From DASQWC01 sp035640475 (GTDB lineage: Bacteria; Actinomycetota; JAICYB01), in the NCBI GenBank assembly GCA_035640475.1, contig DASQWC010000102.1:1-59102 (forward strand): DNA of 59,102 bases, read 5' to 3'. A program made the position numbers and the translations under genes. The notes below the pieces were generated by a model. The model worked only from the letters and a program-made list of their open reading frames with translations, searched no databases and was not told the DNA's origin. Shown here piece by piece: positions 43,951-52,125 of this stretch; positions within the stretch are counted from its first letter, which is position 1, and the number at the start of each line of letters is the position of its first letter.

Positions 43951-45584
43951 GCCGGGTGATGCGCGACGCCGAGGCGCTGGCTGCGCTCGACGCCGAGCTG
44001 GGCGGCCGCGCCCTGGCCCGCGTCATCCGCGGAAGTCTGCTCGACGGCATCGAAGCGCGTCTGGGCGACGAGGTCTCGGTCGAAGACGTCCGCGTCGGCA
44101 GGTTCGTCGTCGTCGAAGGCGCGCGGCACAGGTTCTTCTCGGCGATCCACAACGTTCGGCTTGCGAACACCAACGAGGACGTGTTGCTGCGTCCTCCGGA
44201 GGACGGCTTCGTCCAGGAGATCCTGCGCGGCACGAACACCTACGCGACGATCGACCTTCGCCCGAAGCTCCTGTGGGAGCGAGGCGAGGAGGGCGTCCGG
44301 CCGGTCAAGACGATCCCGCCGCACTTCGCGACGGTGCGCGAGGCCACGGATGCCGATGTGGGTCTCGTCTTCGGCACCGAGGGACGCACATCCTTGGCCG
44401 TCGGCACGCCGCTCGACATGACCTCCGACGTCTGTGTCGATCTCGAGCGGTTCGTCGAGCGCTCCAACGCCGTCTTCGGCAAGACCGGCACCGGAAAGTC
44501 CTTTTTGACGAGGATGCTCCTGGCCGGAGTGATCCGAAGCGAAGTTGCGTCGGTGCTGGTGTTCGACATGGCCAACGAGTACGGCATGTGGTCGACCGAC
44601 GAGGAGACGAAGAAGAAGGCTCCGGCCCTGAAGGAGATGTTCGGCTCCCGTGTCTTGATCTTCTCGGCCGACCCCGAGTCCTCCCGGCGCCGCAGCGTGA
44701 CCCCCGACTACGAGGTGCAGATCGCGTTGTCCGACATCGAGGTCGGCGATCTGCGGCTGTTGAGCGCGGAGCTGAACCTCTCGGACGCCCAGATTCGCGA
44801 CATGGGAGAGCTCGAGGACCGCTGGGGCCCGGATTGGCTCGCGATGCTTCTCGATCACCAGGAGGCGGGCACGCTCGACGACGTGATCGAGGACCTTCCC
44901 GTGCACGCGCAGTCGGTGAAGGCGCTCGCTCGGAACTTGCGCACCGTCGACCGGCTCCCGTTCGTCCGGCGCAAGGTCACCGATAACTCAGCCGACCGGA
45001 TCCTCGACGCGCTGCTCAACAATCGGCACGTCGTGGTCGAGTTCGGGAGCCAGAAGTTCCTCGCCTACATGCTCGTGTCCTCGATTCTTACGCGGCGGAT
45101 CCACGCGCGCTGGATGGAGGAGAAAGAGAAGGCAACCGCGGCCGGACGGCCCGCGTTCCCGCCTCAGCTCGTGATCACGCTCGAGGAAGCGCACAAGTTC
45201 TTGTCATCCGAGGCTGCCGATCAGACGATCTTCGGCACGATCGCCCGGGAGATGCGCAAGTACAACGTGACGCTTCTCGTCGTCGACCAGCGGCCGTCCG
45301 GCATCGACGAAGAGATTCGCTCGCAGCTCGGCACCCGTGTCGTCGGTGCGCTCGATGACGATCGCGACCAGAGCTCGGTGCTCGAAGGCGTCCCGGATGC
45401 ACGCGCGCTGCGCGTTCTGATCAACAACCTCGAGCCGAAGCGGCAGGTGTTGCTCGGCGGTTACGCGATGTCGATGCCCATCGTCGTCGAAGTGCGCGAC
45501 TACTACGCCTTCGCGAAGTCGATGCGCCGCGCAGCTTCATCCGAACCACAGCCGACGACCGACGTCGACCTCTGGGAGCGCTAG
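43947..45584 (+). CDS. herA: HerA-type FtsK-like DNA translocase ATPase
   Basis: 545 residues. An N-terminal HAS-barrel region (LGDEVSVEDVRVGRFVVVEGARHRFF) is followed by a RecA/FtsK-like core with Walker A GKTGTGKS (Lys184) and Walker B VITLEEAHKFL (Glu-Glu about 413-414), a distal Arg region (REMRKYNVTLLVVDQRPSGIDEEI) and a C-terminal latch. HerA forms a hexamer that pumps DNA into NurA. Coupled by ATGA to the preceding gene, and its stop overlaps that of the next, minus-strand gene. Confidence 0.92.
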   Translation: MSRVMRDAEALAALDAELGGRALARVIRGSLLDGIEARLGDEVSVEDVRVGRFVVVEGARHRFFSAIHNVRLANTNEDVLLRPPEDGFVQEILRGTNTYATIDLRPKLLWERGEEGVRPVKTIPPHFATVREATDADVGLVFGTEGRTSLAVGTPLDMTSDVCVDLERFVERSNAVFGKTGTGKSFLTRMLLAGVIRSEVASVLVFDMANEYGMWSTDEETKKKAPALKEMFGSRVLIFSADPESSRRRSVTPDYEVQIALSDIEVGDLRLLSAELNLSDAQIRDMGELEDRWGPDWLAMLLDHQEAGTLDDVIEDLPVHAQSVKALARNLRTVDRLPFVRRKVTDNSADRILDALLNNRHVVVEFGSQKFLAYMLVSSILTRRIHARWMEEKEKATAAGRPAFPPQLVITLEEAHKFLSSEAADQTIFGTIAREMRKYNVTLLVVDQRPSGIDEEIRSQLGTRVVGALDDDRDQSSVLEGVPDARALRVLINNLEPKRQVLLGGYAMSMPIVVEVRDYYAFAKSMRRAASSEPQPTTDVDLWER

Positions 45585-45922
45585 CGCTTCCGCTTCGCCC
45601 GGGCCTTCGCGACGCTCCGCCACGTGAACAGCAGCGCAATGGCGACGGCCTGGGCGCCCAGGATCACCCGGTTCAGATCGAGTGCCGGCCGCCAGGAGAC
45701 GTCGTCGCCGCGCACAACGTACACACCCGACGGCTTCGCCATGAGGCCGAGGCCGGCTCCGGCTCCGCCGTGCTCCGGACTGTTGTCTCCGCCTCCGCCC
45801 GCGCCGCCCGCGAAGCTCGCGGCGGGAATGATCGTCACTCCGTTGCGTTCGTACGGCTCACCGAACACGCGCTTCACGGTCAGCGCGTCCCGGGCGCCGG
45901 AGATCAGCTCCTGCACGTCCAT
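45581..45922 (-). CDS. GerW/YtfJ family protein
   Basis: 113 residues. Family pattern: ISGARDALTVKRVFGEPYERNGVTIIPAASFAGGAG, a Gly-rich centre and GVYVVRGDDVSWRPALD, then one C-terminal membrane helix. The Bacillus relative is a sporulation protein, but this family also occurs in non-sporulating actinobacteria. ATG 45922 has GGGAGG 5 nt ahead; GTG 45928 is an alternative. Function here unknown. Confidence 0.78.
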   Translation of the reverse strand: MDVQELISGARDALTVKRVFGEPYERNGVTIIPAASFAGGAGGGGDNSPEHGGAGAGLGLMAKPSGVYVVRGDDVSWRPALDLNRVILGAQAVAIALLFTWRSVAKARAKRKR

Positions 45923-45958
45923 CGCCACCTCCCTCGTCGTCTGCCAATCTTGATGATC

Positions 45959-46357
45959 ATGAAAGCGCGGCTCCCGGTAGCGGTTGCCCTGCTTGTCCTC
46001 CTCGCGTCCGCTTGCTCATCGGACGGCGGCGTCCACGTTCGGCTCAAGGAGTACTCGATCGAAGGTCCCGCCGGCGCACCCGGCGGGCCGGTCACCTTCC
46101 GGATCGACAACGACGGCCGGATCGACCACGAGTTCGATGTGATCCGAACGGATCGCCTCCCGCAGGACCTCCCGGTCAAGGACGCGAGCGTCCAGACCGG
46201 TGCCCCCGGCGTCGAGCTCGTCGGCAAGACTGCGCGGATCAAGGCGGGCTCATCGGCCACGCTCGTCGTTCGGCTCCGCGCCGGCGCATACGTGTTCATC
46301 TGCAACGTACCCGGGCACTACCAGTCGGGGATGCGGACGGCATTTCAGGCCCTCTGA
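45959..46357 (+). CDS. Cupredoxin-like lipoprotein
   Basis: 132 residues. Signal peptide with lipobox ASAC (Cys19), then a blue-copper-type fold. Candidate ligands are the His in RIDHEFD, and Cys, His and Met in FICNVPGHYQSGM. ATG 45953 is a possible earlier start. It may carry electrons or copper outside the membrane. It lies between the HerA and Mre11 genes without an obvious link to DNA repair. Confidence 0.8.
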   Translation: MKARLPVAVALLVLLASACSSDGGVHVRLKEYSIEGPAGAPGGPVTFRIDNDGRIDHEFDVIRTDRLPQDLPVKDASVQTGAPGVELVGKTARIKAGSSATLVVRLRAGAYVFICNVPGHYQSGMRTAFQAL

Positions 46358-46393
46358 CCTGCGCCTTTCCTCGGTGCTGTCCTTCGCGGTCCA

Positions 46394-46399
46394 TACCCT
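46394..46399 (+). promoter_or_regulatory. -10 element for leaderless mre11/sbcD
   Basis: TACCCT followed by 6 nt and GTG 46406. Confidence 0.5.
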
Positions 46400-46405
46400 G
46401 AGGTC

Positions 46406-47686
46406 GTGGACGCACTCCGCCTATTGCACTTTGCCGACCTGCACCTCGGCGTTGAGGCTCTCGGCCGCCCGAACTCGTCGAGCGGCCTGAATCAACGCAT
46501 CCACGACGTCTGCGACCGGCTCGACGAGGTGTGCGCGACCGTCGAGCAGGACGGCGTTCACGCGGTCTTGTTCGCCGGAGACGCATTCATGAACCCGCGT
46601 CCGTCACCGACGCTCCAGAAGCTTTTCGCCGAGCGAATCCGCCGGATCGTCGACGCGGGCGCGGGGGTCTTCTTGCTCGTGGGGAACCACGACCTGCCCA
46701 AGATGGCCGGCATCGCGCACCCGCACTCCATCTACACAGCGCTGGATGTCGACGGTGTCGTCGTCGGGGACCGTGCCAAGGTGTACGGCGTCCGGGCCGG
46801 TGATCTCGAGCTGCAGGTCGCCGCCCTGCCGCATTTCTCACGGGCGCAGGTGACGGCGCAGCTCCCCGAAGGAACGGATCCAGCCGTGCACATCGAGCAG
46901 CAGCTCAGCGAGCGCATACGAGCCGTCGGCCGGCAGATCGATCCGGCCCTCCCGTCGGTCTTTGCCGGTCATTGTCACGTCAGCAATGCGCAGATCGGCG
47001 CCGGACAGACGCTCTTCAACGTGTCCGACGTCGAGGTCTCACTCTCGACGCTGACGACCGATCAGCCGTTCCCGTACTACGCACTCGGCCACGTCCACGG
47101 CCGGCAGGTCCTCCTCGACGATCCGTTCGTCGCATACAGCGGCTCCCTCGAGCGTGTCGACTTCGGCGAGGGCGACGAGTTCGTCGTCACGAACCGCGCC
47201 GTCACGCACAAGCGGGCCGACCCGAAGGGCTTGTTTCGATTCGACCTCGTTCATGACGCCGGGAGCTGGCGACTCGCCGGCGCGCCCGAGTTCAGACCCG
47301 TCGACGCCCGGCGCTTCATCACGCTGCGTATGGGCCGGCTGGGAGCTGAGGATCCCATGGCCGACCTCGAGCGATACATCGTCCGCGCGCGCGACGCCGG
47401 GTTCGATGCGCACGATGCGTTCGTATGTCTGGCGGGAACGATCGACGCTGCCGATCGCCGCCGCGTGACGTCCTCCGCTGCGCGATCTCTACTCGAAGAA
47501 GCGTACGACGTCCGGCTCGCACTCGATGTGGCCGATCACGCCGTGGTTCGCGACCCGCGGTTTGCCGAGCGGATGTCGGAGCTCGAAGCCCTCGAGCGTT
47601 ACGTCGAGACGCGGGACGACTGGGCCGACGATCGCGATGAGCTGCTTCGCCTCGGCCGCGAGCTCGTCTCGGAGGTCATCGGATAG
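46406..47686 (+). CDS. sbcD: Mre11/SbcD-family DNA double-strand break nuclease
   Basis: 426-residue calcineurin-like metallophosphoesterase. Motifs in order: HFADLHLG (Asp11, His13), FAGDAFMN, LVGNHD, FAGHCHVS and GHVHGR complete the dimetal site. C-terminal capping and Rad50-binding regions follow. It trims and opens blocked DNA ends together with the ATPase encoded 3 nt downstream. SNARE of name: bacterial SbcD and archaeal Mre11 are the same family; herA and nurA nearby resemble the archaeal arrangement. Confidence 0.92.
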   Translation: MDALRLLHFADLHLGVEALGRPNSSSGLNQRIHDVCDRLDEVCATVEQDGVHAVLFAGDAFMNPRPSPTLQKLFAERIRRIVDAGAGVFLLVGNHDLPKMAGIAHPHSIYTALDVDGVVVGDRAKVYGVRAGDLELQVAALPHFSRAQVTAQLPEGTDPAVHIEQQLSERIRAVGRQIDPALPSVFAGHCHVSNAQIGAGQTLFNVSDVEVSLSTLTTDQPFPYYALGHVHGRQVLLDDPFVAYSGSLERVDFGEGDEFVVTNRAVTHKRADPKGLFRFDLVHDAGSWRLAGAPEFRPVDARRFITLRMGRLGAEDPMADLERYIVRARDAGFDAHDAFVCLAGTIDAADRRRVTSSAARSLLEEAYDVRLALDVADHAVVRDPRFAERMSELEALERYVETRDDWADDRDELLRLGRELVSEVIG

Positions 47687-47689
47687 CGA

Positions 47690-50254
47690 ATGATCCCGCA
47701 CAAGCTCACGATTCGCGACTTTCTGTCCTACGCCGATCCGGACCCGATCGAGTTCTCCGGCTTCGACATCGCCTGTCTTACGGGTGAGAACGGGGCCGGG
47801 AAGTCGGCGATCCTGGACGCCATCACATGGGCGCTTTTCGGCGCCGCTCGCGGCTGCGAGGGCGGACAGAACCAGGATCGCCTGATCCGCGACGGCTGCG
47901 ATGAGGCGTCCGTCGACTTCGAGTTCGTCCTGAACGGGTCGACATTCCGCGTCGTGCGGCGCCGCGCGCGCAGCGGACGCAGCGAGCTGCGCTTCCTCGT
48001 TGCCGCCGGGGACGACTGGACGAACCTCGCGGCCGAGACGCTGCGCGAGACCGACACGGCGATTACTTCGCTGCTGCGGATGGATTACAAGACCTTCACG
48101 GCGTCCGCCTTCTTCGTCCAGGGCAGGGCCGAGGACTTCCTCGCCCGGATGCGTCCCGAGGAGCGCAAGGAGGTCTTCGCGCGGCTGCTCGACCTCGGCG
48201 TGTACGAACGCCTCGAGGAGAACGCCCGGGGAAAAGCGCGCGACGCCGAGGTGCGCCGGAAAGAGCACGCACGCCGCGCCGAAGAGCTCGCGCAGAGCGC
48301 CGGCGACGCCGACGCGATCGAGCAGGCCGTCTCCAGCGCCCGGCACGCGGCGGCGGAGGCACGGGAGCTCGTCCACCGCTGCTCGGCCGATGTCGAAGCC
48401 CGTCGCACGATGCTCGGAGAGCTCGAGAAGATCGACGCTCGCCTCGAGTCCGAGCGGAACGCGCTCGAGGAGATGCAAAGGGGCCTGGCCGGGCTCCAGA
48501 AGTCGATCGACGAACGGACGGCCGAGCTTGCATCCCTCGACAAGCTCCTCGCAAAAACCGATGAGGTCCGCGGTACGACGGCGGAGATGGAGTCGCTCGT
48601 CGGGAAGGAAAAGGACGCCCGCACGGCGCAGAAGGCGGCGTTCGAGCTGGAGAAGCAACGAACGGCCGCGGCCGGGCGCATCGAAGCCGAGCGCAAGGTC
48701 ATCCACGCTCGCGTGAGCCAAACCAAGCGCGCGATCACGACGGCGCGCGGTGAGCTGAACGATCTCACCAAGCGGAACAAGCAGTTGCTGCGCGCCGACG
48801 AGGCGCTGGAGAACAGCAAGGATCCGCGTCCCGTCATCGAGGAGACGCGGCGCGCAGCGGAGGAACAACGTGCGGCCGAAGCGCGATGCGTCGAGCAGCT
48901 GGCTTCCATCGAGCGGACACAAGCCGAGCTCGATGAACGAGCGGCGCTTCTCGTCCGCGGGGAAGGGGAGTGTCCGGTGTGCGGAGGGCGCCTCGACGCA
49001 GCGCATCGGCAACGAGTGGCGCTCGAGATCACCGAGCAGCTCTCGGAGCTCAAGCGTGAGCGCCAAAAAGCGAGGGCCGTGCGGGATACCGCGAGAAAAG
49101 AAGCCGAACGCTGCATGGAGGAGCTCAAGCGATTGGACGGCGTCGCGCGAGAGCGTGAGCAACTGATCGCCTCACGCGACACGCTGCGCGTACGTCTCGA
49201 GCGACTCCCGAAACTCACCGAAGAGCTGGTCGCCCTCGAAAGCTCACTCGCCTCAGACGAGAACAGCCTTGCCCGGGAGTCGTTTGCCGAAGAGCTCCGT
49301 GCAGAGGTCGTCCGGCTCGATACCCAGATCGCGGCGACCTACGATGCCGCGGCGCACGAGCGGCTCCGCAACCGCATGAGGGACCTCGAGCCCTACGCGG
49401 AGCTGGCCGGGCGCATCGCCGAGGGCTCGGCGCGCCGGACGGCCGTCCAGCGAGAGCTCGGCGAGCTCGGCGAGCGCCGCGAGCAGGCGCTCGCGGCCGC
49501 GGAGGATCGGCGGGCCCGGGTCGAGGAGATCGCCGCGCAGCTGACCGGGCTCCCGGAGGCGCGCAGCGAGCTCGAGGCGGCCGTCGGACGGCAGATGCTC
49601 GCCGCCGAGCAATGCTCGGCCGCAGACAATGATGTCGCACGGCTTACGGAGCGCCTGGAGGCCGCCAGGAAGGTGGCCGACGAGGCGGCGGCGGCGTCCC
49701 GCTGTGAGCGCGACGCGGCCGCCGAGCACCGTCGATTCCAGCGCCTGACGCAGGCCTTCGGTCGCGGCGGCATTCCCGACCTCATCATCGACAACGCCCG
49801 GCCCGGGCTCGAGGACGACGCGAACGCCATTCTCGGCCGCCTCACCGATTACGAGATGAGCGTGCATTTCGAGATGCAGCGGGAAATGAAGTCGGGAAAG
49901 GCGAAAGAGACGTTCGACGTGCTCGTCTCCCACGAGGGCGGCGTCCGCGACTACGCGATGTTCTCCGGAGGCGAGGCCTTCCGGATCGCCTTCGCCGTCC
50001 GTCTGGCCCTCTCGAAGCTCCTCACGAACCGCGCCGGTGCGCGGCTGGAGACCCTGGTCATCGACGAGGGGTTCGGCACTCAGGACCCAGAAGGGCGGGA
50101 ACGGCTGGTCGAGGCCGTGGGTCAGGCTCGCCGCGAGTTCGCGAAGATCCTCGTCATCACCCATCTCGACGACCTCAAGGACCTGTTCGGCGCCCAGATC
50201 CATGTATCCAAAGACGCCCACCGAGGGTCGGTCGTTCGCGTCGTCGAGCGCTAG
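47690..50254 (+). CDS. sbcC: Rad50/SbcC-family SMC-like ATPase
   Basis: 854 residues. Walker A GENGAGKS (Lys38), long coiled coils, a central zinc hook CPVC (Cys428, Cys431), a second coiled coil, and an ABC-type signature/Walker B end (FSGGEAFRIAFAVRLALSKLL, LVIDEGFGTQD). It dimerises through the hook to tether DNA and controls the Mre11 nuclease. At 854 residues it is close to archaeal Rad50 in size and shorter than E. coli SbcC (about 1050). Confidence 0.93.
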   Translation: MIPHKLTIRDFLSYADPDPIEFSGFDIACLTGENGAGKSAILDAITWALFGAARGCEGGQNQDRLIRDGCDEASVDFEFVLNGSTFRVVRRRARSGRSELRFLVAAGDDWTNLAAETLRETDTAITSLLRMDYKTFTASAFFVQGRAEDFLARMRPEERKEVFARLLDLGVYERLEENARGKARDAEVRRKEHARRAEELAQSAGDADAIEQAVSSARHAAAEARELVHRCSADVEARRTMLGELEKIDARLESERNALEEMQRGLAGLQKSIDERTAELASLDKLLAKTDEVRGTTAEMESLVGKEKDARTAQKAAFELEKQRTAAAGRIEAERKVIHARVSQTKRAITTARGELNDLTKRNKQLLRADEALENSKDPRPVIEETRRAAEEQRAAEARCVEQLASIERTQAELDERAALLVRGEGECPVCGGRLDAAHRQRVALEITEQLSELKRERQKARAVRDTARKEAERCMEELKRLDGVAREREQLIASRDTLRVRLERLPKLTEELVALESSLASDENSLARESFAEELRAEVVRLDTQIAATYDAAAHERLRNRMRDLEPYAELAGRIAEGSARRTAVQRELGELGERREQALAAAEDRRARVEEIAAQLTGLPEARSELEAAVGRQMLAAEQCSAADNDVARLTERLEAARKVADEAAAASRCERDAAAEHRRFQRLTQAFGRGGIPDLIIDNARPGLEDDANAILGRLTDYEMSVHFEMQREMKSGKAKETFDVLVSHEGGVRDYAMFSGGEAFRIAFAVRLALSKLLTNRAGARLETLVIDEGFGTQDPEGRERLVEAVGQARREFAKILVITHLDDLKDLFGAQIHVSKDAHRGSVVRVVER

Positions 50255-50341
50255 CCCTCGGGAATAACTCCGTAGCTTCCGGGTTCCGCTTGACACCTTG
50301 TGGTACCGTTTCGCCGCTCTGGGTGAGGTGATTGGGGGACG

Positions 50342-50653
50342 ATGGCCGCTAAAGACGAAGACGACCAGCAGAGTTCATCCTCTGAGAACGGCGCCGTCGA
50401 GACGAGCGTCGGCGACCTCGAGGAGTTCCTTCAGCGCAAGGAGCGCCGCGGCGCGGTGCGAGCCGAGGAGGTCGACGACGAGGAGGCCCTGCTCGAGGCC
50501 ATGGAGGAGCGCGAGGGGCGGGGGACTGAGTCTCTGACGGTCAAGGTCGTCCCCGAACAGCCCGACGAGTTCACCTGCCGCCGGTGCTTTCTGGTGAAGC
50601 ACCGCTCCCAGCTCCGGGACCGCAAGCGCCAGCTCTGCACGGACTGCGCCTGA
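50342..50653 (+). CDS. DUF4193 family protein
   Basis: 103-residue acidic protein of the actinobacterial DUF4193 family. An acidic first half ends at EALLEAMEEREGRG, then a C-terminal zinc-binding-like motif (CRRCFLVKHRSQLRDRKRQLCTDCA; Cys pairs CxxC...CxxC). GGGGGA precedes ATG 50342. Role unknown. It is followed by a terminator. Confidence 0.85.
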   Translation: MAAKDEDDQQSSSSENGAVETSVGDLEEFLQRKERRGAVRAEEVDDEEALLEAMEEREGRGTESLTVKVVPEQPDEFTCRRCFLVKHRSQLRDRKRQLCTDCA

Positions 50654-50710
50654 GCCGTTTGCCGTTCACGCGGGCGTTCGCGCGCTGCGCCTCCGAACCC
50701 CCCTCAAGAC

Positions 50711-50752
50711 GCCAAACGGGCCGGAGGGGAAGGGGGGCCCGGCCCGTTCGGC
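50711..50752 (+). terminator. Hairpin terminator after the DUF4193 gene
   Basis: 14-bp arms GCCAAACGGGCCGG and CCGGCCCGTTCGGC, with one mismatch, around a G-rich loop, 58 nt after the stop. Confidence 0.75.
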
Positions 50753-50823
50753 GACAAATCTCACGGCTGTAACTACACGGGTAGCTTACACGGGTCGGGC
50801 GACACTTGGCCAGACCTCATGTC

Positions 50824-50829
50824 TACAAT
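50824..50829 (+). promoter_or_regulatory. -10 element for the 39-residue membrane protein gene
   Basis: TACAAT followed by 8 nt and GTG 50838; fits a leaderless transcript. Confidence 0.45.
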
Positions 50830-50837
50830 CCTCATCC

Positions 50838-50957
50838 GTGGGGTTCGATCCGTACCGCCGCATCCGTCGCGCCCGGATGACCAGGCGCGGCGATCTGATC
50901 TTCCTCGGAGCCTTCCTGGCCCTGACCGTCGGATTGATCGTTTGGGCGCTGTGGTGA
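50838..50957 (+). CDS. Small membrane protein, 39 residues
   Basis: GTG 50838 to TGA 50957. A strongly basic N-terminus (FDPYRRIRRARMTRRGD) is followed by one membrane helix (LIFLGAFLALTVGLIVWAL) ending at the stop. A good -10 element, the positive-inside pattern and its exact fit one base short of the convergent gene support it. No family recognised. Confidence 0.55.
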   Translation: MGFDPYRRIRRARMTRRGDLIFLGAFLALTVGLIVWALW

Positions 50958-50958
50958 T

Positions 50959-52017
50959 CTAGCGATCGGGGCAGTCGTAGGAGATGTTCCCGCACACGCG
51001 AGCGGGGCCGCGCCGCGGCCGCCGGTGCGGTGTGGGGGAGGGCTCCGATCCGTAGTCCGACTGATAGGTCTGATACTGGGGCTCTCGCTGCGAGGCGTAC
51101 TGGTCCCGATTCCGGCTCGGCCGATAGCGCGCAGCAGTCACGAACGTCCGGTTCGGGCCGAGCACCAGATCCTCCGGGACGCCGTCGCTGATGGACGGCA
51201 CCTGATCGGGGTGCTCGCGTTGGATCTCGTCTCGCGCAAAGCCAAATGCGCTCTCGACGGAGTACGGAGCGTGTCCCTCGAGCATGCCGCGCCGCACCAT
51301 GTGTATGAATAGGAACGAGCCGGCTTCGCCCAGCTGGTAGGACCGATCGTTGGCCGACGACGAGAAGGTCGCGATGCGGTTGGGCCCGACGATCCCCGGC
51401 AATGCGTATCCGCCGGCGTAACAGGTCGGCAATGCCGTCCAGAGGCGTCCACGAACCGCACCGAGATGCGACGCCAGCTCGTGCGCCGAGATCCGGCCGC
51501 CCTCGGCCGTCGCAAGCGCATTGGTGCCGCCGGATCGGCGCGTGTGCGTCGCGATGGCGAAGACTGCGATGCCCGATGCCGGTGTTCGCTCGGCCAGCGA
51601 ACGCAGCGCACCGAGAATCGCGGGGCGCGTCGCCTGCCCCTCGAGCAGCATTGTGATGTTCTCCTCGCGGAACCCGTAGCCGACGAGTGCGGCGTGCACG
51701 TGCCGCGCATCGGTGATCGAGCCGGGAAGTGGAGGAGTGCCTTGCGCGTGGTTGATCCCCACGATCACGGCGTTTCTGCTTGCGACCGGCACGTAGCGAG
51801 AGCTGATGTACCGCACGTAGGCGTGCGTCGATCGCGTCCGGCTGGGGGCGGGAAGCACCCGCTCTGAACGCGTCTGCGCAAGCGTCGGGAATGCGCGCCC
51901 GGATGTGAAGTAGGGACCGAGCGTCGCGGCCGCGCCAGTCGGACCGGACGGCGACACAGGATAAAGGAGGACGACCGCAAGCACGGTCGACACGACTTGC
52001 CCGGCCCTTCCCCACAT
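50959..52017 (-). CDS. Secreted caspase-like (peptidase C14-fold) protein
   Basis: 352 residues: signal peptide or N-terminal anchor (about residues 5-30), linker, then a caspase-fold domain (RNAVIVGINHAQGTPPLPGSITDARHVHAALVGYGF). The catalytic pair is probably His158 (ATHTRR, where the family often has SGHG) and Cys199 (PTCYAGG). A Pro/Arg/Gln-rich C-terminal tail ends in CGNISYDC. It would act outside the cell; target unknown. Partly unusual active-site surroundings leave some doubt about activity. Confidence 0.75.
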   Translation of the reverse strand: MWGRAGQVVSTVLAVVLLYPVSPSGPTGAAATLGPYFTSGRAFPTLAQTRSERVLPAPSRTRSTHAYVRYISSRYVPVASRNAVIVGINHAQGTPPLPGSITDARHVHAALVGYGFREENITMLLEGQATRPAILGALRSLAERTPASGIAVFAIATHTRRSGGTNALATAEGGRISAHELASHLGAVRGRLWTALPTCYAGGYALPGIVGPNRIATFSSSANDRSYQLGEAGSFLFIHMVRRGMLEGHAPYSVESAFGFARDEIQREHPDQVPSISDGVPEDLVLGPNRTFVTAARYRPSRNRDQYASQREPQYQTYQSDYGSEPSPTPHRRPRRGPARVCGNISYDCPDR

Positions 52018-52075
52018 GCTCGAGGCGTTTGATAACGGATATCAGAGGCCCGTGGCAAACCGGTTCCCGGAAAAG

Positions 52076-52103
52076 GAGAAGGGGCCCTTGCGGGCCCCTT
52101 CTC
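52076..52103 (-). terminator. Hairpin terminator downstream of the LAVTG surface-protein gene
   Basis: Perfect 12-bp arms GAGAAGGGGCCC / GGGCCCCTTCTC with a 4-base loop, followed on the minus strand by CCTTTTCC. It lies 23 nt beyond the stop of the minus-strand gene. Confidence 0.8.
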
Positions 52104-52125
52104 ACGTCTGGTTTGACGTCTTGCG

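Noticed and set aside
50290..50309. TTGACA followed by TACCGT as a promoter for the DUF4193 gene
   Set aside because: Only 8 bp separate the two hexamers, too short for a sigma70-type promoter.
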